Source: Conexibacter sp. (GTDB lineage Bacteria > Actinomycetota > Thermoleophilia > Solirubrobacterales > Solirubrobacteraceae). Taken from it: DNA of 5,023 nt. Shown in pieces: positions 1-5,023 of this stretch (position 1 is the first letter of the stretch; every line of letters starts with the position of its first letter). Position numbers and translations under genes: made by a program. Below the pieces are notes generated by a model. That model was given only the letters and a program-made list of their open reading frames with translations, was not told the origin of the DNA and searched no databases. The stretch spans positions 1-5,023 of the forward strand of contig JAOPZD010000539.1 of NCBI GenBank assembly GCA_025964295.1, in the 5' to 3' direction.

Positions 1-852
1 CTGCCAGCGCGTGAGGTCGATCGGGTTGTCGGTCGTGAGCTTGTCGTAGACCAGCGGGCTGGTCTTGCCGTAGCCCTTGCCCAGCGCCGTGTAGCCGCCG
101 TTGTTCTCCGGCAGCTTCTGCTTGATGATGTCGGCCTCCATCGTGACGCCCAGCTGCTAGGCCTGGCCCGACAGGTCGGCGGCGAGGTGGTAGTCGACGT
201 CGCCCTGCTTGAACGCGGGGTTGCGCAGGTAGCACCAGAGCACCGTGAACAGCCCGAGGCGATGGGCCTCGCGGAAGGCCGCGGCGACCTCGACGATCTG
301 GCGATCGCTCTCGTCGGAGCCGAAGTAGATCGTCGCGCCCACGCCCGCCGCGCCGAGGTCGTAGGCGCGCTGCGCGTCGGCGAACATGATCTGGTCGGCG
401 CCGTTGGGATAGGTCAGCAGCTCGTTGTGGTTGAGCTTGACGATGAACGGCAGCTTGTGCGCGTACTTGCGGCTGACCGCGCCCAGGACGCCGAGCGTCG
501 ACGCGATGGCGTTCGTGCCGCCCTCGAGCGCCAGCTTGACGAGGTTCTCGGGATCGAAGTACGCGGGGTTGGGCGCGAAGCTCGCGCCGCCCGAGTGCTC
601 GATGCCCTGGTCGACCGGGAGGATCGACACGTACCCCGTGCCGCCCAGGCGGCCGTGGTCGAACAGCCACTGCAGGTTGCGCAGGACGTTGGTCGAACGA
701 TCGGTGTCGCGGAAGATGCGGTCCACGAAGTCGGGGCCGGGCAGGTGCAGCTGCGCCTTGTCGATCGTGGTGCTGCGGTGGTTGAGCAGCGTCTCGGCGT
801 CGTCGCCGAGCAGCTCCTCGAGACGCGATCCGGTGAGCACGTCGGTGGTCAC
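1..852 (-). pseudogene. fbaB: Class I fructose-bisphosphate aldolase (DhnA type), interrupted by in-frame TAG; 3' end outside window
   Basis: Cytosolic aldolase of glycolysis/gluconeogenesis, cleaving fructose 1,6-bisphosphate to dihydroxyacetone phosphate and glyceraldehyde 3-phosphate. The translation follows E. coli FbaB from memory almost end to end: [10 protein letters not shown] at 36-45, [17 protein letters not shown] at 76-92, KLNHNE at 139-144, [11 protein letters not shown] at 172-182, and [12 protein letters not shown] at 220-231. Codon 232 is TAG, and the same frame continues with [20 protein letters not shown] and NPIDLTRWQ to the window edge. The Schiff-base lysine by family alignment is the K of ADIIK (positions 121-123), after the stop, so a 231-residue product would be inactive. 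GTG at 850-852 is chosen as the start because GGAGG lies 7 nt upstream and the N-terminus then fits the family. A longer ATG frame from 936 would run into the divergent gene. Family assignment is near certain. Whether the gene is truly broken, misread or read through is unresolved. Confidence 0.9.
157..159 (-). other. In-frame amber codon inside the aldolase
   Basis: The minus-strand codon is TAG, flanked by GCC (Ala231) and CAG CTG. Frame and homology are continuous on both sides, so this is a substitution and not a frameshift. TAC (Tyr) to TAG needs only one change, C to G at the third position, which is C at plus-strand position 157. E. coli FbaB has Asn at this position, as I recall it. 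TAG also ends two other genes in this window (2057-2059 and 3953-3955), so it is an ordinary stop in this genome. Confidence 0.9.
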
Positions 853-859
853 GGTCAGA

Positions 860-864
860 CCTCC
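860..864 (-). promoter_or_regulatory. Ribosome binding site of the aldolase
   Basis: GGAGG on the minus strand, 7 nt before the GTG at 852-850. It decides the start codon against the longer ATG frame beginning at 936. Confidence 0.75.
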
Positions 865-889
865 AGAAGAGTCATGGCTTGGACTCCTG

Positions 890-895
890 ATGATA
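890..895 (-). promoter_or_regulatory. Candidate -10 element for the aldolase
   Basis: TATCAT on the minus strand matches five of six positions of TATAAT and lies about 40 nt before the GTG start. No convincing -35 is seen 16-18 nt upstream (the region reads about TGCCGC). A start site near 883 would leave a leader of about 30 nt. This is a weak prediction from sequence alone. Confidence 0.3.
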
Positions 896-903
896 GGCGT
901 CGG

Positions 904-909
904 TAGGGT
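904..909 (+). promoter_or_regulatory. Candidate -10 element for the carboxylate-amine ligase gene
   Basis: TAGGGT fits the actinobacterial -10 pattern TANNNT and ends 10 nt before the ATG at 920. A TTGGAC hexamer at 879-884 could be the -35, with a rather long 19-nt spacer. Transcription would begin at about 916-918, giving a leaderless or near-leaderless mRNA, which agrees with the absence of a Shine-Dalgarno sequence. It overlaps the divergent promoter region of the aldolase. Confidence 0.4.
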
Positions 910-919
910 GCGGCGGCAG

Positions 920-2059
920 ATGGAGCACCACTTCACCGGGCCGAGCTACACGATCGGCATCGAGGAGGAGCTGATGATCGTCGACGCCGGCTCCTACGAG
1001 CTGGTCAACGCGATCGAGTCGCTCCTCGAGGACGCCCGAGGCGACGGGTCCCAGGCCGACGCCGGCGACATCAAGCCCGAGCTGATGGAGTCGGTCCTGG
1101 AGATCGCGACGCGCCCGGCGCGCAACACGGCCGAGGCCGGCGTCCAGCTGCGCGCGCTGCGCCGCCAGGTCCACGACACCGCGGCGCTGCGCGGCCTGAC
1201 GATCGGCTCGGCGGGCACGCATCCGTTCGCGCTCTGGGAGGACCAGCGGATCGCCTCGCGGCTGCGCTACCGCGAGCTGGTCAACGCGCTGCGCTTCGTC
1301 GCCCGCCAGGAGCTGATCTTCGGCCTGCACGTCCACGTCGGCGTCGACGACCCCGACAAGGCGATCCACGTCGCCAACGGGATGCGCGTCCACCTCCCGG
1401 TCCTGCTCGCGCTCAGCGCCAACTCGCCGTTCTGGCGCGGCGACGGGACGGGGATGGCCTCGACGCGCCTGCCGATCTTCCGGGCCTTCCCGCGCGTGGG
1501 CGTCCCGCCGAGCTACCGCGACTGGGCCGACTACGAGCGCCAGATCGAGTTCATGATGTCCAGCGGCGTCATGGAGGACTACACCTACCTCTGGTACGAC
1601 GTCCGCCCGCACCCCAAGCTCGGCACGGTCGAGATCCGCGCGTGCGACGCGCAGACGCGCGTGGAGCACACGCTCGGCCTCGCGGCGCTGATCCAGGCGA
1701 TGGTCAAGGAGCTCTGCGAGCACTTCGACGCGGGCGAGCACCTCGGCGAGTACCCGTGGCAGATGCTCGACGAGAACCGCTGGCTCGCCGCCCGCCATGG
1801 CCTCGAGGGCGAGCTGGTCGACCTGCCGTCCAGCGCGCGCGTCGCGACCAAGGCGCTGGCCCACCGCCTGCTGGACCGCCTCCGCGAGCACGCGCAGGAC
1901 CTCGGCAGCGCCGCCGAGCTGGACGGCATCGAGGACCTGCTGACGCGCGGCAACGGCGCGGCGCGCCAGGTCGTCGTCTACGAGGCCAACCACGACCTGC
2001 GCGAGGTCATGGCCGAGGTCGTCGCCGCGACGATCGGCGACGGCGACGCCGAGTTCTAG
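920..2059 (+). CDS. ybdK: Carboxylate-amine ligase, YbdK family (glutamate--cysteine ligase type 2)
   Basis: A 379-residue protein of the GCS2 fold, close to the roughly 370 residues of E. coli YbdK. Members use ATP to join a carboxylate, typically the gamma-carboxyl of glutamate, to an amine; E. coli YbdK has weak gamma-glutamylcysteine ligase activity. Visible family blocks are [13 protein letters not shown] (10-22), [11 protein letters not shown] (54-64), AGTHPF (98-103), GLHVHVG (135-141, candidate metal/ATP-binding histidines), LSANSPFW (165-172), and [18 protein letters not shown] (226-243), which is the core of the active-site sheet. ATG at 920 gives the usual N-terminus just before the GIEEE motif. 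In-frame GTG at 908 and ATG at 890 would add 4 or 10 residues, and none of the three has a good ribosome site. It is divergent from the aldolase and convergent with the PilZ gene, so probably monocistronic. The true substrate is not readable from sequence; a role in a low-molecular-weight thiol pathway is inference. Confidence 0.93.
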   Translation: MEHHFTGPSYTIGIEEELMIVDAGSYELVNAIESLLEDARGDGSQADAGDIKPELMESVLEIATRPARNTAEAGVQLRALRRQVHDTAALRGLTIGSAGTHPFALWEDQRIASRLRYRELVNALRFVARQELIFGLHVHVGVDDPDKAIHVANGMRVHLPVLLALSANSPFWRGDGTGMASTRLPIFRAFPRVGVPPSYRDWADYERQIEFMMSSGVMEDYTYLWYDVRPHPKLGTVEIRACDAQTRVEHTLGLAALIQAMVKELCEHFDAGEHLGEYPWQMLDENRWLAARHGLEGELVDLPSSARVATKALAHRLLDRLREHAQDLGSAAELDGIEDLLTRGNGAARQVVVYEANHDLREVMAEVVAATIGDGDAEF

Positions 2060-2089
2060 GGCGACGCTCGCCCAGAGGGCGAGGTCGCC
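2060..2089. terminator. Strong hairpin at a convergent gene junction, probable bidirectional terminator
   Basis: The left arm GGCGAC-g-CTCGCCC (2060-2073) pairs with the right arm GGGCGAG-GTCGCC (2077-2089) around an AGA loop. This gives 13 base pairs with one bulged G at 2066. It starts right after the ligase stop codon and lies 17 nt from the end of the opposing PilZ gene. There is no T-tract on either side, as is common in high-GC actinobacteria. A second, smaller stem, GGGC-TCG-GCCC (2094-2104), is followed by TTT and could help on the plus strand. Confidence 0.65.
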
Positions 2090-2105
2090 TGGCGGGCTCG
2101 GCCCT

Positions 2106-2729
2106 TTAGGCGCTCTCGCGCAGCAGGAACGCCTGCCGCGCCACGCGGCGGCGCACGCCGAAGATCAGCCGGTCCAGCGTGTCGGCGATGGCCGGGTCCA
2201 GGTCGGTGAACGCGACCGCCGTCGTCCCGTCGGGGCGGCGGCGCACGACGCGCCCGCAGCAGGCCACCGGGCGCTCCATCCCGGGCACGACGAGCTCGAG
2301 GGCCAGCAGTGCGCCCGGCAGGGCGGTGATCCCGGCGATCGCGACGCCGCCGGCGCTGATGTCGGTCGTCGCGTGGTCGGAGGCGAAGGCGGTCCGGCGG
2401 CGGCCGGCGTCCAGCGGCGTGACGCGCACCGCGAGGTCGGCCTTCAGGCGCGGGCGCAGACGCTGGGGCGCCAACGTCACGGCATCGGTCACCCAGAAGC
2501 CGAGCGTCCCGTCGATCGGCCCGGCGTCGGCGTTGCCGGCGAGCAGGACGGGGTGGCGCGGGGTGTCGAAGGAGAGCGTCGCCGGGCCGGGAAGGACGAG
2601 CTGGGCCAGGCCCGCCGGATTCTCGGGCTCGAGCACGGTGACGCCGCCGTCGACGGCCACGACGCGGCACGTCGCGTCCGTCCCGGACACGCCCAATCCG
2701 ACGATCTGGAAGTCGCGGAGACGCCGCAC
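2106..2729 (-). CDS. PilZ-domain protein, probable c-di-GMP effector
   Basis: A 207-residue cytosolic protein with no signal peptide or membrane segment. The C-terminal part (about 88-200) is a PilZ domain: the arginine motif RxxxR is R90-LRP-R94, and the second motif DxSxxG is D123-I-S125-A-G-G128. The strand and helix ending VAFTDLDPAIADTLDRLIF is typical of the fold. Both c-di-GMP contact motifs are therefore intact. The first ~80 residues look like a small beta-rich domain in the position of the YcgR N-terminal domain, but I cannot assign it firmly. The start is GTG at 2727-2729. An in-frame stop lies further upstream, only a CTG lies between, and there is no Shine-Dalgarno sequence. A GATCAT hexamer 6 nt upstream could be a poor -10 for a leaderless message. 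It is convergent with the ligase gene and divergent from the rhomboid-fold gene with a 60-nt gap. The output partner (motility, exopolysaccharide or other) is unknown. Confidence 0.85.
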   Translation of the reverse strand: MRRLRDFQIVGLGVSGTDATCRVVAVDGGVTVLEPENPAGLAQLVLPGPATLSFDTPRHPVLLAGNADAGPIDGTLGFWVTDAVTLAPQRLRPRLKADLAVRVTPLDAGRRRTAFASDHATTDISAGGVAIAGITALPGALLALELVVPGMERPVACCGRVVRRRPDGTTAVAFTDLDPAIADTLDRLIFGVRRRVARQAFLLRESA

Positions 2730-2742
2730 GATCAGATGATCG
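2729..2742. promoter_or_regulatory. Short perfect inverted repeat in the divergent promoter region
   Basis: CGATCA-GA-TGATCG has 6-bp arms and a 2-nt spacer, and touches the first base of the PilZ start codon. Its position would suit an operator controlling the PilZ gene. A repeat of this size is also expected by chance in a few kilobases, so the call is weak. Confidence 0.2.
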
Positions 2743-2775
2743 GCCCGGTCGTCGCCGACTGGAGCGCTGGGGGCC

Positions 2776-2781
2776 TAGAAT
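2776..2781 (+). promoter_or_regulatory. -10 element of a leaderless promoter for the zinc-ribbon/rhomboid gene
   Basis: TAGAAT is an excellent -10 (TANNNT), with its last T 8 nt before GTG at 2790. Transcription would start at or next to the start codon. There is no ribosome site and no clear -35. The position argues against the GTG at 2784, which would fall between the -10 and the expected start site. Confidence 0.6.
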
Positions 2782-2789
2782 CGGTGTTC

Positions 2790-3554
2790 GTGGCCGGGAC
2801 GCCTGACCTGTTCGTTGTCTGCAAGAAGTGCGGGTCTGAGGTCAGCCCGTACATCACCGAGTGCCCGTACTGCGGCACGCGGCTGCGCAAGCGCGCGCCC
2901 AAGATCGACCGTCGCTCGGGTGACGCGTCCCCGCGCTCGCCGCGCCGGATGCCGCGGCCGACGCTGACGCCGCTGCGCTCCAACGAGATCCCGGGCATCC
3001 GCGGCGACGCGACGGGCCGCCCGAACGCGACGATCGCGCTGCTCCTGCTGTCGCTGTTCGGCTTCCTGGTCCTGCCCTTCGTCTCCGACGCCGACCTCGC
3101 GCTGGTCTCGCTCAGCGGCGACGCGTGGCGGTACGTCACCTCGGCCTTCGCGTACCCCAACGCGTGGTACCAGCTGGCGACGCTGCTGGCCATCGGCATC
3201 TTCGGCTGGCGGCTGGAGCTGCGCCACGGGCCGCTGCTCGTGCTCGCGCTGTTCGCGGCCTGCGGCATCGGCGGCAACGCGATCGCCGCCGCGGTCGGTC
3301 AGGACACGTTCATCTTCGGCGCCCCGGGCGCCGCGCTGGGCATGCTCGCCGCGTGGGCGCTGCCGGACGTCGTCCGCGCGCGCCGCGACGTCGAGCACGA
3401 CGGCGACCTGATCGGCACCGCGGTCATCGGCGTCGTCGTGGCGCTGATGCCGGCGGTCACCGACGGCGCCAGCGCGATCGCCACGTTCTCGGGCCTCGTC
3501 ATCGGCGCGCTCGCGGGGCTCATGCTCCTGCGCACGTCCGACACGACGCGCTGA
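2790..3554 (+). CDS. Zinc-ribbon protein with rhomboid-fold membrane domain lacking catalytic residues
   Basis: A 254-residue predicted membrane protein. Residues 11-28 hold a zinc ribbon, CKKC then CPYC with 10 residues between the pairs. A basic, proline-rich linker (about 31-78) follows, then roughly six hydrophobic segments (about 80-98, 125-143, 148-170, 174-195, 207-223, 228-247). The block WRYVTSAFAYPNAWYQLATLLAIGIFG (113-139) aligns with the rhomboid block around the HxxxN motif, and GAPGAALGMLAAW (177-189) aligns with the GxSG serine helix. However, the two helix-2 positions His and Asn are Tyr127 and Thr131, the serine is Pro179, and the helix-6 histidine region reads ATFSGLVIGALAG with no His. 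The family fold is supported, but proteolysis is very unlikely, so a pseudoprotease role in binding or chaperoning membrane proteins is inferred. The start GTG at 2790 is chosen because of the upstream TAGAAT. It is divergent from the PilZ gene. Confidence 0.8.
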   Translation: MAGTPDLFVVCKKCGSEVSPYITECPYCGTRLRKRAPKIDRRSGDASPRSPRRMPRPTLTPLRSNEIPGIRGDATGRPNATIALLLLSLFGFLVLPFVSDADLALVSLSGDAWRYVTSAFAYPNAWYQLATLLAIGIFGWRLELRHGPLLVLALFAACGIGGNAIAAAVGQDTFIFGAPGAALGMLAAWALPDVVRARRDVEHDGDLIGTAVIGVVVALMPAVTDGASAIATFSGLVIGALAGLMLLRTSDTTR

Positions 3555-3582
3555 CGGGCGCGAGCGGCCCCCGGGCACCGGC

Positions 3583-3588
3583 TAGGGT
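3583..3588 (+). promoter_or_regulatory. -10 element of a leaderless promoter for the hydrolase operon
   Basis: TAGGGT followed by 7 nt and then GTG at 3596, the standard spacing for a start site at the first base of the codon. It sits in the 41-nt gap after the rhomboid-fold gene, suggesting the downstream genes have their own promoter. No good -35 is visible at the usual distance. Confidence 0.55.
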
Positions 3589-3595
3589 GGTCGGA

Positions 3596-3955
3596 GTGCC
3601 CGCCCGCCGCTTCACCGCCGAGCAGGTCGACGCCGCCGTCGCGGCGCTCTCCACCGACCCCGAGCGGTTCGTCCACGCTCAGGAGATCGTCACCCACGCC
3701 GCCCCCGGGCTGCAGCGCGTCCTCCACGAGGCGCTGGAGGCGGGCGGCTGGTTCGGCGAGGCGCACGAGGCCCAGATCACCGGCGCCGCGAGCGCCGCGG
3801 ACGGCCCGGAGCGCGAGTCCGCGATCCGCGTGCTGATCGCCGAGGAGACGCGCCTGAGCATGCTCGTGGGCGTCGCCGTCGGGCTGGAGCTGGCGCGCGA
3901 GCTGTTCGGCGGCGACGACCCGACCGCCCCACCACCCCCACAGGAGACGACGTAG
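3596..3955 (+). CDS. Conserved-looking protein of unknown function, 119 residues
   Basis: I do not recognise this protein. It is small, acidic and alanine-rich, and probably largely helical: helices are likely at about 7-18, 22-35, 36-48 and 73-104, the last being LIAEETRLSMLVGVAVGLELARELF, which is amphipathic or a weak hydrophobic helix. The C-terminus is a short Pro-rich tail (DDPTAPPPPQETT). No signal peptide, zinc site or helix-turn-helix is evident. The GTG start has no Shine-Dalgarno sequence but follows a TAGGGT hexamer by 7 nt, the leaderless arrangement. The start also fits the first helix RRFTAEQVDAAVAAL, which is typical for a real N-terminus. Its stop codon TAG directly touches the ATG of the next gene, and the ribosome site of that gene is embedded in its last codons, so the two are translationally linked. 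A link to the UPF0173 hydrolase is inference from this context. Confidence 0.75.
   Translation: MPARRFTAEQVDAAVAALSTDPERFVHAQEIVTHAAPGLQRVLHEALEAGGWFGEAHEAQITGAASAADGPERESAIRVLIAEETRLSMLVGVAVGLELARELFGGDDPTAPPPPQETT
3942..3946 (+). promoter_or_regulatory. Ribosome binding site of the UPF0173 hydrolase
   Basis: AGGAG, 9 nt before ATG at 3956, lying within the last codons of the upstream gene. It is one of only two good Shine-Dalgarno sequences in front of genes here, the other being that of the aldolase. Confidence 0.75.
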
Positions 3956-4636
3956 ATGAACATCCAGTTCCTGGGCCACGCCGCGTTCGCGTTCGAGCAC
4001 GACGGCAAGACCGTGCTCGTCGACCCGTTCCTCACCGGCAACCCGAAGGCCGCCGCGACGGCCGACGAGGTCGCCGCCGACGCCATCTTCCTGACGCACG
4101 GCCACAGCGACCACATCGGCGACACCGTCGACATCGCCAAGCGCACGGGCGCGACGGTCGTGGCGATCGTCGAGCTGGCCGGCGAGCTGCGCGAGTCCGG
4201 GGTCGAGAACATCATCGACCCCAACATCGGCGGCACCGCCGACCTCGGCTGGGTCACCGCCCGGCTGACGCCGGCCTGGCACACCTCGACGACGCCGGGC
4301 GGCACCGTCAACACGCCCGCCGGCCTCGTGATCGAGATGGGGGACAAGCGGATCTACGTCGTCGGCGACACCGGCCTGTTCAGCGATCTCGCGCTGCCGT
4401 CCAAGCGCGGCCACATCGACCTGGCGATCGTCCCGATCGGCGGGCACTACACGATGGATCGCTTCGACGCCGTCGCCGCGGCCGAGCTGATCAAGGCCGA
4501 CCAGATCATCCCCGCCCACTACGACACGTTCCCGCTGATCGAGACCGACGCCCAGGCGTTCAAGAGCGACGTCCAGAACGCGGGCTACGCCGAGGTCATC
4601 GTGCTGGCGCCGGGCGAGAGCCACAGGCTGCGATGA
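3956..4636 (+). CDS. UPF0173 family metal-dependent hydrolase (metallo-beta-lactamase fold)
   Basis: A 226-residue cytosolic protein, the normal length for UPF0173 (YtkL-like, related to the L-ascorbate-6-phosphate lactonase UlaG). The two-metal site is complete: LGHAAF with His8, THGHSDHIGD (47-56) with His48, His50, Asp52 and His53, His109 in PAWHTS, Asp138 in GDTGLFSD, and His188 in PAHYDTFPLI. The VDPFLTGNP (22-30), NIGGT (90-94) and PIGGHYTMD (160-168) blocks are further family signatures. The family is conserved, but its physiological substrate is not established, so only a hydrolase or lactonase-like reaction can be inferred. The ATG start has AGGAG 9 nt upstream and directly follows the stop of the 119-residue protein. 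Its own stop overlaps the next start in ATGA, indicating coupled translation. Confidence 0.93.
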   Translation: MNIQFLGHAAFAFEHDGKTVLVDPFLTGNPKAAATADEVAADAIFLTHGHSDHIGDTVDIAKRTGATVVAIVELAGELRESGVENIIDPNIGGTADLGWVTARLTPAWHTSTTPGGTVNTPAGLVIEMGDKRIYVVGDTGLFSDLALPSKRGHIDLAIVPIGGHYTMDRFDAVAAAELIKADQIIPAHYDTFPLIETDAQAFKSDVQNAGYAEVIVLAPGESHRLR

Positions 4637-4908
4637 CGCACGCGGTCGTCCTGATCGAGGCCGAGCGGGATGCGCTGACGACGCTCGGCGGCGCGCTGGC
4701 CGGCCTCGACGGGGTCGCCGAGGCCTACTCGGTCACCGGTGAGTGGGACTTCGTGGCGATCGTCCGCGTACCCCGCCACGAGCAGCTGGCCGAGGTCATC
4801 ACCGGTCAGCTCGTGCAGCTGACCGGCGTGACGCGGACCCAGACGATGGTCGCCTTCGAGGTGTTCTCCGAGCACGACCTCGAGGCGATGTTCTCGATCG
4901 GCCAGTGA
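4633..4908 (+). CDS. Stand-alone Lrp/AsnC ligand-binding (RAM) domain protein
   Basis: A 91-residue protein consisting of only the effector-binding half of Lrp/AsnC regulators, a beta-alpha-beta-beta-alpha-beta fold. Matching features are the start AVVLIEAE, the GLDGVAEAYSVTGEWDFVAIVRV segment (24-46) with the conserved G36-x-x-D39 turn that shapes the ligand pocket, and the closing strand TRTQTMVAFEVF. No helix-turn-helix precedes it, so it is not a DNA-binding regulator by itself. Such domains form dimers or octamers that bind amino acids or other small molecules, and could act on a partner protein. The ATG overlaps the stop of the hydrolase by 4 nt (ATGA). No ribosome site of its own is seen, so it depends on translational coupling. 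The pairing hints that it senses a ligand linked to the hydrolase, which is inference. Confidence 0.88.
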   Translation: MTHAVVLIEAERDALTTLGGALAGLDGVAEAYSVTGEWDFVAIVRVPRHEQLAEVITGQLVQLTGVTRTQTMVAFEVFSEHDLEAMFSIGQ

Positions 4909-5023
4909 GGCGGCGCCCGGTCGCCTGCGCGTTGGCCGCCGTTGCGGCGCTCGCCTTCGCGGCGGGCTGCGGCGGCGACGACGAGCCGGCGAGCACGACG
5001 CCGTCGGGCGACGCGGCGCCGAC
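4905..5023 (+). CDS. Lipoprotein, N-terminal part; continues beyond window
   Basis: The start is GTG at 4905, overlapping the previous stop in GTGA (4 nt). The 39 complete codons begin VRRRPVACALAAVAALAF: basic residues, a hydrophobic stretch, then a lipobox-like AAGC with the lipidated cysteine at residue 22. A Gly/Asp/Glu/Ser/Thr/Pro-rich tether (GGDDEPASTTPSGDAAP) follows, as in secreted actinobacterial lipoproteins. The mature domain lies outside the window, so the function cannot be stated; a solute-binding protein, a protease or another cell-envelope protein are all possible. It has no ribosome site of its own and is probably translated by coupling with the Lrp-like gene, making it the fourth member of the operon. 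Confidence 0.75.
   Translation, partial: MRRRPVACALAAVAALAFAAGCGGDDEPASTTPSGDAAP

Noticed and set aside
157..159. TAG as a pyrrolysine or genome-wide recoded codon
   Set aside because: TAG terminates two other genes in the window, there is no visible insertion element downstream, and the position is not catalytic. A point mutation or read error is simpler.
187..906. Plus-strand open frame of 239 residues over the aldolase
   Set aside because: A shadow frame of high-GC coding DNA: Arg/Ala/Val-rich translation with no recognisable motif, opposite a well-supported gene.
425..919. Upstream extension of the ligase reading frame (165 more codons)
   Set aside because: It is antisense to clearly coding aldolase sequence. 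The family N-terminus starts at 920, and the extra residues show no domain character.
872..1993. Minus-strand open frame of 373 residues opposite the ligase gene
   Set aside because: The ligase translation carries many family motifs, while this one is low-complexity Arg/Ala/Val/Asp sequence.
2373..2789. Upstream extension of the rhomboid-fold gene
   Set aside because: It would run antisense through the PilZ gene. The -10 at 2776-2781 and the zinc ribbon near the N-terminus support a start at 2790.
3567..3576. GCCC/GGGC palindrome after the rhomboid-fold gene as a terminator
   Set aside because: The stem is only 4 bp with a 2-nt loop, too short to form a stable terminator.
3299..4624. Long minus-strand open frame of 441 residues
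   Set aside because: It lies antisense across three supported plus-strand genes. Its composition (Arg, Asp, Gly, Val rich) is that of a GC-driven shadow, and no family motif is present.
4799..4996. Minus-strand open frame of 65 residues at the right end
   Set aside because: It is opposite the Lrp-like gene and the lipoprotein start, both supported by motifs and 4-nt overlaps. Its composition is Arg/Ala/Ser-rich shadow.
1..5023. tRNA, rRNA, CRISPR, insertion sequence or attachment site
   Set aside because: I read both strands for cloverleaf ends, direct repeats with spacers, transposase motifs and terminal inverted repeats, and saw none.

Overview
This is a high-GC bacterial window with strong G/C preference at third codon positions and frequent GTG starts. 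Several genes begin a few bases after a TANNNT-type -10 hexamer and lack a Shine-Dalgarno sequence. This points to an actinobacterium-like genome. The gene families and the zinc-ribbon/rhomboid-fold protein would fit the Thermoleophilia/Solirubrobacterales, but that placement is inference from composition and protein flavour, not a database result.

Layout. (1) Positions 1-852, minus strand: a class I (DhnA-type) fructose-bisphosphate aldolase whose 3' end lies beyond the window. It is cut by an in-frame TAG at 157-159, and the same frame continues into clearly aldolase sequence that includes the Schiff-base lysine. (2) Positions 853-919: a short divergent promoter region. (3) Positions 920-2059, plus strand: a YbdK-type carboxylate-amine ligase (GCS2 family). 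(4) Positions 2060-2105: a convergent junction with a strong hairpin, probably a bidirectional terminator. (5) Positions 2106-2729, minus strand: a PilZ-domain protein with intact c-di-GMP binding motifs. (6) Positions 2730-2789: a second divergent promoter region. (7) Positions 2790-3554, plus strand: an N-terminal zinc ribbon joined to a six-helix rhomboid fold in which all the catalytic positions are substituted. (8) Positions 3596 to the window end, plus strand: a tight operon of an unrecognised 119-residue protein, a UPF0173 metallo-beta-lactamase-fold hydrolase, a stand-alone Lrp/AsnC ligand-binding domain and the start of a lipoprotein. The genes in it abut or overlap by 4 nt.

The genes do not form one obvious pathway. 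The window looks like ordinary chromosomal core or near-core sequence, with central carbon metabolism, a thiol/amide ligase, c-di-GMP signalling, a membrane pseudoprotease and a small hydrolase operon. I see no mobile element, CRISPR array, tRNA, rRNA or phage gene. The points most worth a second look are the amber codon in the aldolase, the rhomboid-fold protein without catalytic residues, and the repeated leaderless-promoter architecture. No stretch longer than 300 bases lacks a gene.
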